Assembly (NCBI RefSeq): GCF_030272615.1
Contig: NC_081406.1
Coordinates: forward strand, 267,850,520-267,914,519
DNA: 64,000 nucleotides
From: Cryptomeria japonica
Taxonomy: Eukaryota > Streptophyta > Pinopsida > Cupressales > Cupressaceae
Direction of reading: 5' to 3'
This document shows positions 9,881-19,699 of this stretch, piece after piece. A program made the translations under genes and the position numbers. The notes beneath the pieces are model-generated. The model was not told the DNA's origin and made no database searches. It worked only from the letters and a program-made list of their open reading frames with translations. Numbering within the stretch: position 1 is the stretch's first letter; the number at the start of each line of letters is the position of its first letter.

Positions 9881-10522
9881 CTATTTTCCTTTGGAGGGCT
9901 GGGCTACCAATGCTTGGTTCTGTGAACCTGAAAGTGAATCCAACTGCTTAAGCTTAGCTTGCTCACGAGTCAAACGATCACAAAAGACCTCAAAAGAAGG
10001 CATGACATGTCGAGCACCCAAAGCATCCATGGTGGAATAGAAGGTCGAAGAGAAGATCTGAAATGGACCCCGAAGCTTAGAGAGAATCAGGAAAATGCAC
10101 TCTGTATCAGTCTTAGTCTTACCACAACCTTGCAAGATAGATCTTTGCTGTTTGAACTTCATCAGAAAGTCCTCAATAGAAGGAAATGAATCAGGTACCA
10201 AGGAAGTTAACTCTGCCTCAAGCTGCAAAGCTCTGAACTCGTTGACAGTACCAAAAAGTCCCTCAAACTTGGTCCAAATGGCTCGAGGAGTGAGACAACC
10301 CTCAAGATGAAACTGAAGACTATCAGAAATGTGTAAAGCCATCAATCCCATAGCCTGATCCATATTGTTCCTGTGCTGCATAATCTCAAAAGGACGTGTC
10401 AACTGAGGCTGAACCTCATCCAAACAGGACCATAACCCTTTTGACTGGAGAAGAGTCATCATGCGACCCTTCCAAGTGTGGTAATTATGCGGTGTGAGAG
10501 ATTCAATAGGTCTGTCTGCCAT
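9881..10522 (-). CDS. copia-Z Gag capsid region
   Basis: The 213-codon N-terminal part starts MADRPIESLTPHNYHTWKG at an ATG 1.2 kb inside the 5' LTR. It has the copia Gag (UBN2-like) layout: LTPHNYHTWKGRM, QHRNNMDQAMGL, then ...FLMKFKQQRSILQGCGK. It forms the particle shell. The frame is shared with pol (10522 minus 9661 is a multiple of three). The TAG at 9881-9883 therefore separates Gag from its own zinc knuckle rather than marking a usual Gag end, since the knuckle lies in-frame downstream. A CAG to TAG change is the simplest cause; programmed readthrough is a less likely alternative. Confidence 0.93.
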   Translation of the reverse strand: MADRPIESLTPHNYHTWKGRMMTLLQSKGLWSCLDEVQPQLTRPFEIMQHRNNMDQAMGLMALHISDSLQFHLEGCLTPRAIWTKFEGLFGTVNEFRALQLEAELTSLVPDSFPSIEDFLMKFKQQRSILQGCGKTKTDTECIFLILSKLRGPFQIFSSTFYSTMDALGARHVMPSFEVFCDRLTREQAKLKQLDSLSGSQNQALVAQPSKGK

Positions 10523-11678
10523 CCTGTAAACTGTGCCTCAACTGCTCTGAATTTTTAATTATTATTAAGTGGTCTTTCAGAACTAGACAGAAGATGCAGA
10601 AGGGGGTTTGATTTTTTTTGTATTGGTGTTTGTAAATTCTAGTTTTCTGATGTAAATAATAGAAAGCAAGAGAAAACACCCCCCCACAATGCAAAAAACT
10701 AATCCCCAGTACAAACTGAAAGCCAGAAAATGATAGAAAGCAATAACGGGTTGAGACAAAATTTGGAGCACCTGAAGATTTTTCTGATGAAATAGACTAT
10801 AGATCTGAAAAGAGCACAGAACCACCTTTCCGACGCCTATTCACTTTCGAAAAACGGAGTCCGTATGCAAAAGATATGGCTTCTGGAGTGCAAAAAACTT
10901 GTTCTGACTTCGACTGGCAAAAAACACTACAAAACGGAAAAATCAGAAAAAAAGATCTCATCTTTTAGATCGGGCTCGGAACCAGCTTTCCAACGCCTAT
11001 TCGTTTTCGAAAAACGGAGATCGGACGCCCAAGTTATGCCCGATTTTGTAAAAATAGCTTCAAAAGGCCCTGATAGGCCCTTTCAGCCCTCAAGGGCTAA
11101 AAAAAGAAGCCCCTGGTCCGCTAGGCGACTAGGGGCTAGCACTGTTTGGTGGCGGCGGCGGCGGCGGCGCAGAGGCGGCGCAGTGGCGGCGGGTGGCGCG
11201 CGGGCGGCGCGCGGCGCGCAGGCGGCGCCTGAGTGGCGGGCGGGCGGCGGTCTGCGCTGGGCGGCGGCGCAGAGGTTACCGCCGGCTGCGGTGGCTGAGC
11301 GGTGGCCGCCGGGCTGGGCGCTGGCGGCGCTGGCCGTAACACTGGCTGCGCCTGCCAGAAAACCAAAACCGGCGATTTTTATATTTTTTTTTTGATTTTT
11401 TTTGAAAATCCACCTCGGTTTTCGTGCCCTAGGGCCGTACGGCCTTGGGGCCAAAAAAAATTTGCCTCCTGGTGCAACTGTGTCCAAATCGGATGAATTT
11501 TATATGGAAATAGGGGTTTTTGGGTGCTACGAGCTCAATGGTGAGGTCCCTTTGGGCTCAAAGTGCACCGAAAAAAAAATACCCCCTATTCCAAAATAAA
11601 AAATAGAAGACAAACACAGATCTGATGCAACCAAAACCTGGATCTCAAAATCTTTCAAAATTCTGAACAAGCTGCAGC
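10523..11678 (-). other. copia-Z 5' leader
   Basis: This is the untranslated leader between PBS and gag. It holds two copies of a 40-50 bp motif (about 10826-10880 and 10986-11040, sharing CGCCTATTC and TTTTCGAAAAACGGAG). It also holds a very GC-rich tract (11141-11345). Long open frames in the GC tract on both strands are a composition effect. Confidence 0.8.
11141..11345. repeat. GC-rich GGCGGC-type low-complexity tract in copia-Z leader
   Basis: About 200 bp is made almost wholly of G and C: GGCGGC runs with GGCGCGCGG variants and many CpG sites, in an otherwise AT-rich window. It lies about 350 bp inside the PBS. It could form strong RNA structure near the packaging and priming region. 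Confidence 0.85.
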
Positions 11679-11697
11679 AGATCTGGCTCTGATACCA
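11679..11697 (-). other. copia-Z primer binding site (initiator tRNA-Met)
   Basis: The minus strand reads TGGTATCAGAGCCAGATCT directly after the 5' LTR. TGGTATCAGAGC is the standard plant copia PBS matching the 3' end of initiator tRNA-Met. Confidence 0.96.
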
Positions 11698-12015
11698 TGT
11701 AGGATTTGAGAAATACAAATCCACATAACCCAAAAGAAACCTGCATGCAAGAAACCTGTCACAGAGAAAGAGAGAGAACGAATACAAGGGTTTTGGCTCT
11801 GACAAAGAGAAAAGGTGTATTATCAGAGAAAAATGAATCAAGAATATGAATAATACAAGAGATCAATCCTTATAAAGGAGATCAACACCAAAAGGAAAAC
11901 CTAACCCTAAGGTGTGAGCATTTAATAATTAAATATTAATTATTAAATGACTAATGTATGCATAAAGAGAAATCTTAAGAGGAGAGCAAAGTTAATTAAT
12001 TACTTTACTCTAACA
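11698..12015 (-). repeat. copia-Z 5' LTR
   Basis: It is identical by eye to 5957-6274. On the minus strand a CTTTATAAGG TATA-like box lies at about 11868-11877. Target duplication GATAG follows at 12016-12020. Confidence 0.95.
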
Positions 12016-12197
12016 GATAGTGTTTGATGGATAAAATGGCATGGAAATAGATAGAGGAGCCATTCTTTCACAAGAGTGCCTGTTTACTAGGTTTTCACCA
12101 TTTGTTTTTATTTGTACTTTATGTTTTTGCTTTTTCTGGACTTTTTTTATTTTTTGATTTTTTTGCATATTTTAGCTTTTTTCGTGCACCAGGCCAC

Positions 12198-13095
12198 TTA
12201 AGTGTAGTACCTCTTTAGATGGATGTTGTTAGTTGGTTCGTCAAGCACATCGCCTTCAGAATTTGTTAGCTGATAGGCACCTGATCCATAGACTGATATG
12301 ATAACATAGGGACCCAACCAGTTAGGTTCAAATTTCCCTTTCTTTTCTCAATCTTGTTGATTTCTGGGATTTTCTTTGAGGACTAGGTCACCAACCTTGA
12401 AGTTGCGAGGAATGACTTTGTGATTGTAGCTCTTGCACATGCGTTGTTGATATGCTTTGAGATGAGTATAAGCATGTTGGCGTCTTTCATCTAATAGTTC
12501 AAGTTCTTGCAGTCGATTAACTCGATACTCTTCATCTGGGATTAATCCTTTTAAAGAGACTCTGAGAGAGGGGATTTCTACCTCCAGGGGTAAAATAGCT
12601 TCTGATCCATATACCAATGAGTATGGTGTTGCTCCTATAGGTGTGCAGATGCTAGCTCTGTATGCCCAAAGTGCTGGATTGAGTTGGACATGTCAATCTT
12701 TGCCTGCATCATTCACTATTTTCTTGAGGACTTTCAGTATTGTCTTGTTAGATGCTTCTGCTTGACCATTGCCCTGTGGGTAATATGGTGTAGAAAACCA
12801 ATGTTGGATTTTGAATTTTTCACATAGTTCTTGGACATCTTGGTTTTTGAAAGGTCGTCCATTATCTATGATGATTGAACTTGGAATACCATATCTGCAG
12901 ATCAGATAATTGAGGATAAAAGAGGCAATTTGTTTCTCAGTCACTGTGGTCATGGGAATTGCTTCTATCCATTTGGAAAAATATTCCGTTGCTGTTATAA
13001 TGAACTTGTGTCCATTTGAAGATGAAGGATGAATTTTGCCAACCAAGTCTAGTCCCCACTGACAAAAGGGCCAAGATGTTGTAAATGGCTATAGT
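12198..13095 (-). pseudogene. Tat-A integrase
   Basis: This end of the gag-pol frame stops at a TAA at 12198-12200. The core has WGLDLVGKIHPSS (first Asp), IIIDNGRPFK (second Asp) and QGNGQAEASNK (Glu), then the C-terminal region VYGSEAILPLEVEIPS, DLVLKENP and FEPNWLGPY. Integrase inserts element cDNA into the genome. Three in-frame stops interrupt it: near 13089 (TAG, probably from CAG), near 12690 (TGA where related proteins have Trp) and at 12348 (TGA, probably from CGA). Frame and order are otherwise intact and closely match Tat-C 50859-51983. Confidence 0.9.
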
Positions 13096-13990
13096 TCCTG
13101 TGCTGGTGCATGTATCAGATTGCCATGGATCTGGCATTTAGGACATTTCTTGGTGAAGTGATATGAGTCTTTTTCCATTGTAGGCCAGTAGTATACCATC
13201 CATAGAAGCTTTTTAGCAAGAGTAGTACCACTTGAATGTGTGCCACAAATACCTTCATGAAGCTCGTGTAAAGCAGAATCGGAATCATTACGATCAAGGC
13301 AACGAAGAAGAGTACCATCGAGACCTTGACGATACAAAGTATCAGTGGTAAGGGTGTAACGGGCAGCTTGTCGGATAAAGTTACATTTTTGGTTATGGGA
13401 TTGGTCAATAGGTAAGATATTATGCTTGAGGTAGTCATATATTGGTCCATATAATGGAGAATCTGAACCAGTCAAGGCATAGACAACCTGGGATTCAGAG
13501 TGGTCATAGGCGGGGGAGAACAGTTGCTCTACCAGGAACTCGTAACGACTCTGTTGCTCTGGAATTTGTAGGAGTGAAGCGATAGTAGCCATTGCATCGG
13601 CTGCTTTGTTGTTCAACCTTGGTATTTGCTCGAAGGTGATGTGCACAAAATACTGTTTGAAGTCATCCACCATTCGTTTGTAGGGTAGTAGCTTGTCATC
13701 CTTTGTTTGATAGTTGTTGTTGATTTGATGGACGACTAGTTGTGAGTCTCCATAGAATTTAACTCTATGATTTTCCATTCTATGGCCATTTTGATGCCTA
13801 TGACCAGTGCCTCATATTCAGCCACATTATTTGTGCATGGAAACATAAGCCTATATGATCTTGGTATAGTGTGTCCTTCAGGAGTGATGAACAGAATGCC
13901 AGCATCGGAACCGTGTTGTGTATAGGATTCGTCAAAGTATAAGGTCCATTATTTAGTAGAAAGAGCAAGAACGTCCCTGTCCAGAAATTT
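13096..13990 (-). pseudogene. Tat-A second RNase H domain and integrase zinc finger
   Basis: The second RNase H shows LYFDESYTQHGSDAG, NVAEYEALVIGIKMAIEW, YGDSQLVVHQINN and ending NNKAADAMATIASL. It is followed by the HHCC-type finger (HELHEGICGTHS...CPKCQIHGN). A second RNase H acquired next to the original one is the best-known mark of the Tat clade. A single 1-nt frameshift lies near 13755, between KMAIEWKIIEL and YGDSQLV; Tat-C is continuous at the equivalent point. This is the only frameshift I find in the gag-pol of Tat-A. The TAG near 13935 (before WTLYFDE) is a further stop. Confidence 0.88.
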
Positions 13991-14563
13991 GATCTCCATG
14001 GTGTGTTTGCCGGGGAGTGGTGCTTCAGCCAACTGATCTGCAATTGCTTGTCCCTTGATGGCTCATCTTTCTGTGTATTGGATGTCAAACTCACTGAGAA
14101 TCATGACCCATTTAGCCAATCGGCCTGTAAGAGCGGCCTTGCTGAATAGATATTTGAGAGGATCAATTTTTGCGACTAGCTTGATGGTATGTGCTAGCAT
14201 ATAATGTCAGAACTTCTGAGATGTGAAGACCACTATTAGGCAAGCCTTTTCAATGAATGTATAGTTGAGTTCATAACCATTCAATGTCCTATTGATATAA
14301 TATATGGCGCGTTCCTTCCCTTGTTGATCTTCTTGTGCCAATAGTGCCCCCAGTGATATATCTGTTGTTGAGATATATAAGATAAGAGGCTTTCCTGCGA
14401 CTGGTGGTACTAGAACTGGTGGATTCATCAAGTACTGTTTGATTTGGTAAAAAGATTCTGCACATTTGGCCTCCCATTTGAGTGGTACATTTTTGTGTAG
14501 TAAATGGTTAAATGGTAGACTTTTATCTGCTAGTTGAGCGATGAATTGCCTGATTGATTGAAG
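13991..14563 (-). pseudogene. Tat-A first RNase H domain
   Basis: The frame is shared with RT upstream. Motifs in order: LILYISTTDISLGALL (first Asp), KERAIYYINRTLNGYELNY (Glu region), then MLAHTIKLVAKIDPLKYL and LTGRLAKWVMILSEF. This is the ordinary Ty3/gypsy RNase H attached to RT. Several conserved positions match Tat-C 52613-53080 residue for residue. A stop at about 14204 splits it (before HYMLAH). In Tat elements the first domain often loses key residues while the second takes over; I cannot judge its activity here. Confidence 0.85.
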
Positions 14564-15367
14564 TCATCCTTGTAGAGATCTGAGTTGACTAATATTCTTT
14601 GGTGGTGGCATGTCCATAATGGCTTGTACCTTTGCTAGATCTACTTCAATACCTTTAGCTGAGACAATGTAGCCTAGTAACTTCCCTGATGTAACCCCAA
14701 AGACACACTTCTTAGGGTTGAGCCTGACTTGGAATTTCTCCAATCGATCAAAAATCTTTGTTAGGATGCCAAGATGTTCAGCTCTAGTGAAGGATTTAGC
14801 TAATAAATCATCCACATAGTCTTCCATAAATGTGTGCATCATGTCATGGAATATTATGGTCATTGCTCTTTGATAAGTGGCCCCTGCATTTTTTAAGCCA
14901 AAAGGCATAACATTCCAACAGTACGTTCCCCAAGGACAGGTGAACATGGTTTTATCTTGATCTTCTGGGGCTATTTTGATTTGATTATAGCCTGAGAAAC
15001 CGTCCATTAGTGAGACCATTGCATGGCCTGCTGTGACATCTACAATGATGTCGATACTGGGTAGAGGAAAGTCATCCTTTGGACAAGCTTTGTTGACGTC
15101 TCTGAATTCAGTGCAGATTTTGATACTACCATCTGGTTTTGATATGGGAACAATGTTGGAAATCCATTCTGCATAGTCAATGGGTCGGATGAATCCGACG
15201 TCTAATAGTTTCTTTAGTTTAGTTTTGACCATGAGTGCCACCTATGGATTCATCTTTCGTAGCTTTTGCTTGACTGGTTTAGCTCCTGTAGAAATGGACA
15301 AGTGATGCATGATTAAGTGTGGATCTACTCCGGGCATATCAGCATATGACCAAGCAAAGTTGATTTG
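14564..15367 (-). pseudogene. Tat-A reverse transcriptase
   Basis: It copies genomic RNA into cDNA in the particle. Motifs in order: KKLLDVGFIRPIDYAEWISN, IVPISKPDGSIKICTEFRDVN, ACPKDDFPLPSIDIIVD, LMDGFSGYNQI, TCPWGTYCWNVMPFGLKNAG, the catalytic MEDYVDDLLAKS (about 14815), KKCVFGVTSGKLLGYIVS and PPPKNISQLRSLQG. The TGA at about 14564 falls in LQG*LQS, where Arg is expected, so CGA to TGA is likely. Another stop is at about 15242, just before VALMVKTKLKK. Frame agrees with gag upstream (19699 minus 15241 is a multiple of three). Confidence 0.92.
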
Positions 15368-16969
15368 CTATCCTTTAAAGAAGATGATGAATATCGATCT
15401 TTTTTCTTCTGTTAGAGATTCTGCAAGGTGTATGTTTCTGGCTACTTCTATGGTACCAATGTTGATTGATTGAGTGGGCTCAATCAAAATGGGTGATCGC
15501 TCATGAAAGTGTTCAGGAAGAGTGTCAAGTCTCCCATCGTTAGGTGCCTTAAAAAGGTTTTCACCCTCAAATGCATCCTTTATTTTTACTTTTTTGTGAT
15601 CTAGAGTTGCCATTGACTGGTTTTCAGCATCAGATCCTTTATTTAGTCCATTTTTGCGACTGAGAGACTTGGCACTCCCTGATTGACAAACATCGTTATT
15701 TTGTTCACTGGTAAAGCCTGTTTCCGGATTTATGGTACATAGGTAATGGATAATAGATTCATCATCTAAGAAAATTGGTACATCACGGATTTCAGGTTCA
15801 TCCCAGTCGATGAGGTCAGGAAAGACAAGCGGTAAGGAATCATTGGGTGGATCAAGTTCGGCTACTGTGAGTGTTAGGACAGAGTTTGCATCATGATTAG
15901 CCTTGGTTTTAAAGAAGTCCAGGATTTTGTCAAGGTCCTCGATGGTATTATCTTCCACATAGACTTGTTCATAATGTTTCTGTTCGCTTTCCTTGGCATC
16001 ATAGATATTTTGTGGTCCAAATTCAAGAGGTCTATCTTCTGCGTTATGTTCTTCTTGAGAAAGGGATATAGAATCAGTATCATCAGGGATATCTGTAGTA
16101 GCATTGGAGTAGGTACCCCATTCATATTCATTGGAATCTGTCTCATAGGCATCATCCCAGATTCTATCTGTGTTGTAAATAGGTATGTTGTATGGTGAAA
16201 ACAAAACTTTGATAATGGATACCATTTTAATGGTTTTTGTTGATTCTGTATCAGATCCGTCTTCTACTTGTTGGATTTGTTCATAAACTATACTTCCTCG
16301 GGGAGGAATAATGGTATCTAGAGATGACATGATTTGTTTTTGAGACATTGATGTTTGAATATGAGCTACTGCTACAAATAGGGCCGTCCTATGACTTAGA
16401 AGCTTTCCCTGATGTAACCTCTGATCTTGACGTTCCCGTGCCTTGCAGATTGTTTCTGCTGATGCAAAGAGTGCTTCCTGCCAGGATTCTTCTTTGTACT
16501 TCTTCTTCACCTTCCATTGAGCTTTTGTAGTTGTGTGTGGCGGCCTTTTCAATAGGAATGTGAGTTTAGAACCCAATCCTGCTTTGTTTCTACTAGGTTG
16601 TGAAGGAAGATCTATAGGTTCAGTGACTCCTTCTTTGCGTTTCCCAATAGGTCCTTTACCGCCATATCCCATTTGCTTCATGATTAAGTAGCCTTTTCCA
16701 TACAGGTGTGTTGGCAGAACAATGTCCAGAGTGGCTGCTCTATGATCTTCTTCCTCACCTTTGTATAACCAGCTAAGAACATCCTTGTCTTCTGTTTCAT
16801 GTGCTAGAGTACCCAATTGGATGAAGGTACCATCAAATTTAGTGATGGGCTGAGTGGCCAGATGTGTTGATGTAGTAGGCAAACCATGTGATCTAGGTGA
16901 TGTTGGTAATTTGGCCAAACATAATGGTTCCAAAGAGTATTCTCCCATGCCTTGGTCTTTGATTTGCAT
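15368..16969 (-). CDS. Tat-A polyprotein linker with G-patch-like motif
   Basis: A 533-codon open stretch lies between protease and RT. Near its start, MKQMGYGGKGPIGKRKEG followed by EPIDLP and AGLG (about 16560-16690) resembles a G-patch, a short glycine-rich RNA-binding motif. The rest is acidic and low in recognisable domains (NEYEWG, DDTDSISLSQEEHN, DLIDWDEPEIRDVPIF). Tat-C has the equivalent region (about 54000-55529) with the same NEYEWG landmark. The starting ATG at 16969 is simply the first Met after a stop; the true product is part of the gag-pol polyprotein. No catalytic role is evident. Confidence 0.75.
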   Translation of the reverse strand: MQIKDQGMGEYSLEPLCLAKLPTSPRSHGLPTTSTHLATQPITKFDGTFIQLGTLAHETEDKDVLSWLYKGEEEDHRAATLDIVLPTHLYGKGYLIMKQMGYGGKGPIGKRKEGVTEPIDLPSQPSRNKAGLGSKLTFLLKRPPHTTTKAQWKVKKKYKEESWQEALFASAETICKARERQDQRLHQGKLLSHRTALFVAVAHIQTSMSQKQIMSSLDTIIPPRGSIVYEQIQQVEDGSDTESTKTIKMVSIIKVLFSPYNIPIYNTDRIWDDAYETDSNEYEWGTYSNATTDIPDDTDSISLSQEEHNAEDRPLEFGPQNIYDAKESEQKHYEQVYVEDNTIEDLDKILDFFKTKANHDANSVLTLTVAELDPPNDSLPLVFPDLIDWDEPEIRDVPIFLDDESIIHYLCTINPETGFTSEQNNDVCQSGSAKSLSRKNGLNKGSDAENQSMATLDHKKVKIKDAFEGENLFKAPNDGRLDTLPEHFHERSPILIEPTQSINIGTIEVARNIHLAESLTEEKRSIFIIFFKG

Positions 16970-17449
16970 TTTCTGTTTGAAGTCTCCCCATAAGGAGTTT
17001 GATTTTGCTGTTGGTGGATCTAATGTTGAAGATCACTGCTTTTCTCTATTATGAGGAACCAAACTATCTTGGGCTGCCCCCATTGCGTTGCAATGTTGAA
17101 ATGGATTGTGATCAGCTGATATGGAGATTTATTGTCCATCATAAGGAAAGTTTACACACTGGTGATACGTAGAAGGTACTGCTTGCATTTCATGTATCCA
17201 GGGTCGTCCTAATAAGATATTGTAGGTGAGATCAATATCTAAGACCTGACATATAGTATCCTTTTGTATTGGTCCTACCTAAATAGGTAATATCACTATG
17301 CCTTTAGAGGACCTTTCCTCATCATCATATGCTTTTATGGTAATCTTCTTGCAGGGATCAATAGATTCTTCTGAGAAGCCTAATGCACGGATAAGTTTCA
17401 AAGTACATATATTAAGTCCGACTCCTCCATCTATTAAGACTCTTTTTAC
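16970..17449 (-). pseudogene. Tat-A aspartic protease
   Basis: In the gag frame just after the TGA at 17450-17452, the translation reads RVLIDGGVGLNICTLKLI (about 17380-17440), the active-site Asp-Gly-Gly form of Tat proteases. [11 protein letters not shown] follows at about 17190. Protease cuts the polyprotein in the particle. The TGA at 17450, a TAG near 17282 (ILPI*VGPIQK, probably from CAG) and a TAA near 17130 interrupt it. Confidence 0.82.
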
Positions 17450-19699
17450 TCAGTGCTTGCAAACAATGACTTCAATATGGAGAGGAGTATTATGCGGATG
17501 ACTCAAGGAAGTATTGTCATACTCTGAGAAGGTGAGGTTATGAGGTCCTGTCATATGGGCGACCATGGCTTGAAATCTATTTGTATCCAGATTTTGAGGT
17601 ACATTTGTTTCCAATAGCGCTTGCTCCAATATGTCTTTGTGCTTTGGTGATAGTTTCAATAATTCCAGGATAGATATCTGAGCTGGAGTCTTGCATAGTT
17701 GGCTAACCAAGTCATATTGGATTTTTGGTGTGATAGTTGTAGGTGCAGTATGTCCCTTCAAGACATATTTCTGAGTTCGGGTTGTTACATTGACAGATTC
17801 ATGATCATGCCGATCTCGAATGGTGATGACATTGACTTGATGATCTTCAGCTGATATGTGGTTGATTGTGTTGTTGTAGATGTGATTAATATGAGCTCCA
17901 CGTGTATCATCTGAAGTTGATGCTCCATCTTTGTTGTAATTTGGGAGAGGATTTTTGAAGGCTCCATGATCACCATTTGTTTTAAGACCATCCACCGTTA
18001 AGTCACCTCGATCAATCATGTCCTGTACTATATGTTTCAATCTCATGCACTCATTTGTTCTATGACCCTTGTTGCGATGGAAATCACAATAGTGTGAATC
18101 ATTCCACCAAGGTGGCTTGATTGGGGGTTCATAGTTGCTGATTGGAGGCAAAGAAAGAATCTTGTTTGCCAAAAGTTCTTTGAATGTGGATTCTAATGAT
18201 TGTCCCAGTGGTGTGAAGATACGCTTTTGGAAATTGTTCGTGTTGTTGCGTGAATTGTTGTTAGGTCCTGGATTCATGTTTTTGCTTTGAGTATCATTGG
18301 TGTTATTTGTGTTGAGTTGTCCTTGATCAGTGTTTGGTGCATATGTGTTAGCACTAGGAGTAGCATTTTTAGGATTTTTCGTATTTTGAGGATTTCTGGA
18401 TAATGCAAGCACTGGTTGCTTATATTTGGGATCATATGATTCATTGTTGCCTTCGTTTTTGTTTCGAGTCCAAAATCGAGATTTGTCAAGATTGGTGTTG
18501 TTCTGGTTATTGTAGTTTGATGAGTTTGTTCCTTCCTTGTAGAATTTGAGTGTTCCCTTTTTGACACATGCTTCTTCTACTTGAATGCCATTTTCAATCA
18601 ATTTAGCGAAAGATGGTATGCATTGAAGTTTTAGTCTGTAACTCATTTCGCCATTCAAGTTATCAATGAAGATTTCCATTTTCTCCTTTTCGGGAATATC
18701 TCGAGGATATCGTGATACCATGCGTCGCCAGCGTTGAAGGAACACCATGAACATTTCGTTGTTCTTTTGTTTGGTGTTGCAAACATCTAACATGGTTATG
18801 GCATGTTGAATGTTGTAGGAATAGTGGGTTATGAATTTGTTAACCAATTCATCAAATGATCTAACAGGTGGCGAAATTTTGGATAACCATTCCATGGTTT
18901 GTCCTCCCAAGCTTCTAGGGAATAACCTCATCAAATAGGTGTCATCATGAGCAAATTCAAGGCTCAGTGTGCAAAATTCTTGAACATGATCTCGGGGATC
19001 ACTTTTCCCATCATATTTATCAAATTTGGGAACATCTGAATTTGGAGGAAAAGGCACCATGTTCAATCTTCTGTCAAATGGGTAAGGACAGATTTCGTTT
19101 AAAGAGTACCACATTGTTGTCCCTTGTTGCATATCTTGTATTTGTCTTTGCAACATTTGCATTTGTTGAGTAAGAGAAACTAAAGGCGCATTATCTTGCC
19201 AAGGGAAGAGTTCTTGCCTTGTATTGGTTCTCAGCTAAAAAGGTGTGGTAAATGGTATATTTTGCTCTGGTGTTTCTAGCTCAGGTATACGCATTTTTGG
19301 TATGCGTTGTTCTGGAATGTGTTGCTCGGGAATATGTTGCTCAGGTATGTGAGTTTCTTCTTCTCTTTGTTGTTCTTGATATGCATATTGTCGAGATCCA
19401 GTTTGAAAAATGTTTAGGTCTAAATCTTCGGGAAGTTTAACGCCTTTTCTTGTAAGCATCAACAGATATTTTTCTTTGTCATTTTCCATGAGCTTTTCTA
19501 CAAGTTTTTGTAATGAAGGGTTTTCTTGACATTCTCGAAGAAGTGCTTCAGTAATTTCAGGTTCTTCTACGGGTGGAACTTCAAAAGGATTTGATAATCT
19601 TTGATTCATACTGGACTCAGCGCGTGCCTCGCTTTGTTTGTCTCGTTGAGAGCGAGTAACAGGCATTTTAGTAGAAACTTTCAGTGATGAAAGAGACAA
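17450..19699 (-). CDS. Tat-A Gag
   Basis: Gag starts at the ATG at 19699 (MSLSSLKVSTKMPVTRSQRD). The frame is open to 17450 except for a TAG at 19235-19237. The N-terminal part carries a tandem pentapeptide (HIPEQ) repeat (about 19270-19360). The capsid core spans about 17900-19100 (FPPNSDVPKFDKYDGKSDPR, LGGQTMEWLSKISP, FMVFLQRWRRMVSRYP). A CHHC finger, CDFHRNKGHRTNEC (about 18035-18075), stands in place of the usual CCHC knuckle, as in other Tat/Athila-type Gags. Gag builds the particle and packages RNA. An Asn-rich linker (about 18180-18560) precedes the finger. Confidence 0.9.

Larger units (their letters stand above)
5957..12015 (-). mobile_element. copia-Z: young, nearly complete Ty1/copia element nested in Tat-A
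   Basis: Two 318-bp LTRs (5957-6274 and 11698-12015) are identical by eye. They are flanked by a 5-bp target duplication GATAG at 5952-5956 and 12016-12020. The minus-strand order is LTR, PBS complementary to initiator tRNA-Met, leader, gag-pol in one frame (10522 to 6509), PPT, LTR. It lies in the noncoding DNA between Tat-A integrase and the PMD gene, so it interrupts no Tat-A reading frame. Identical LTRs mean very recent insertion. Two in-frame stops mean this copy may have moved with proteins from a relative, or mutated quickly. Confidence 0.96.

Noticed and set aside
9603..10040. Plus-strand ORF of 145 codons
   Set aside because: It is the shadow of the copia-Z gag-pol frame on the minus strand around the zinc knuckle.
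10865..11487. Open frames of up to 176 codons on both strands over the GC tract of the copia-Z leader
   Set aside because: They arise from GGC/GCC repeats lacking stops, encode Ala/Arg/Pro low complexity and lie in an untranslated leader.
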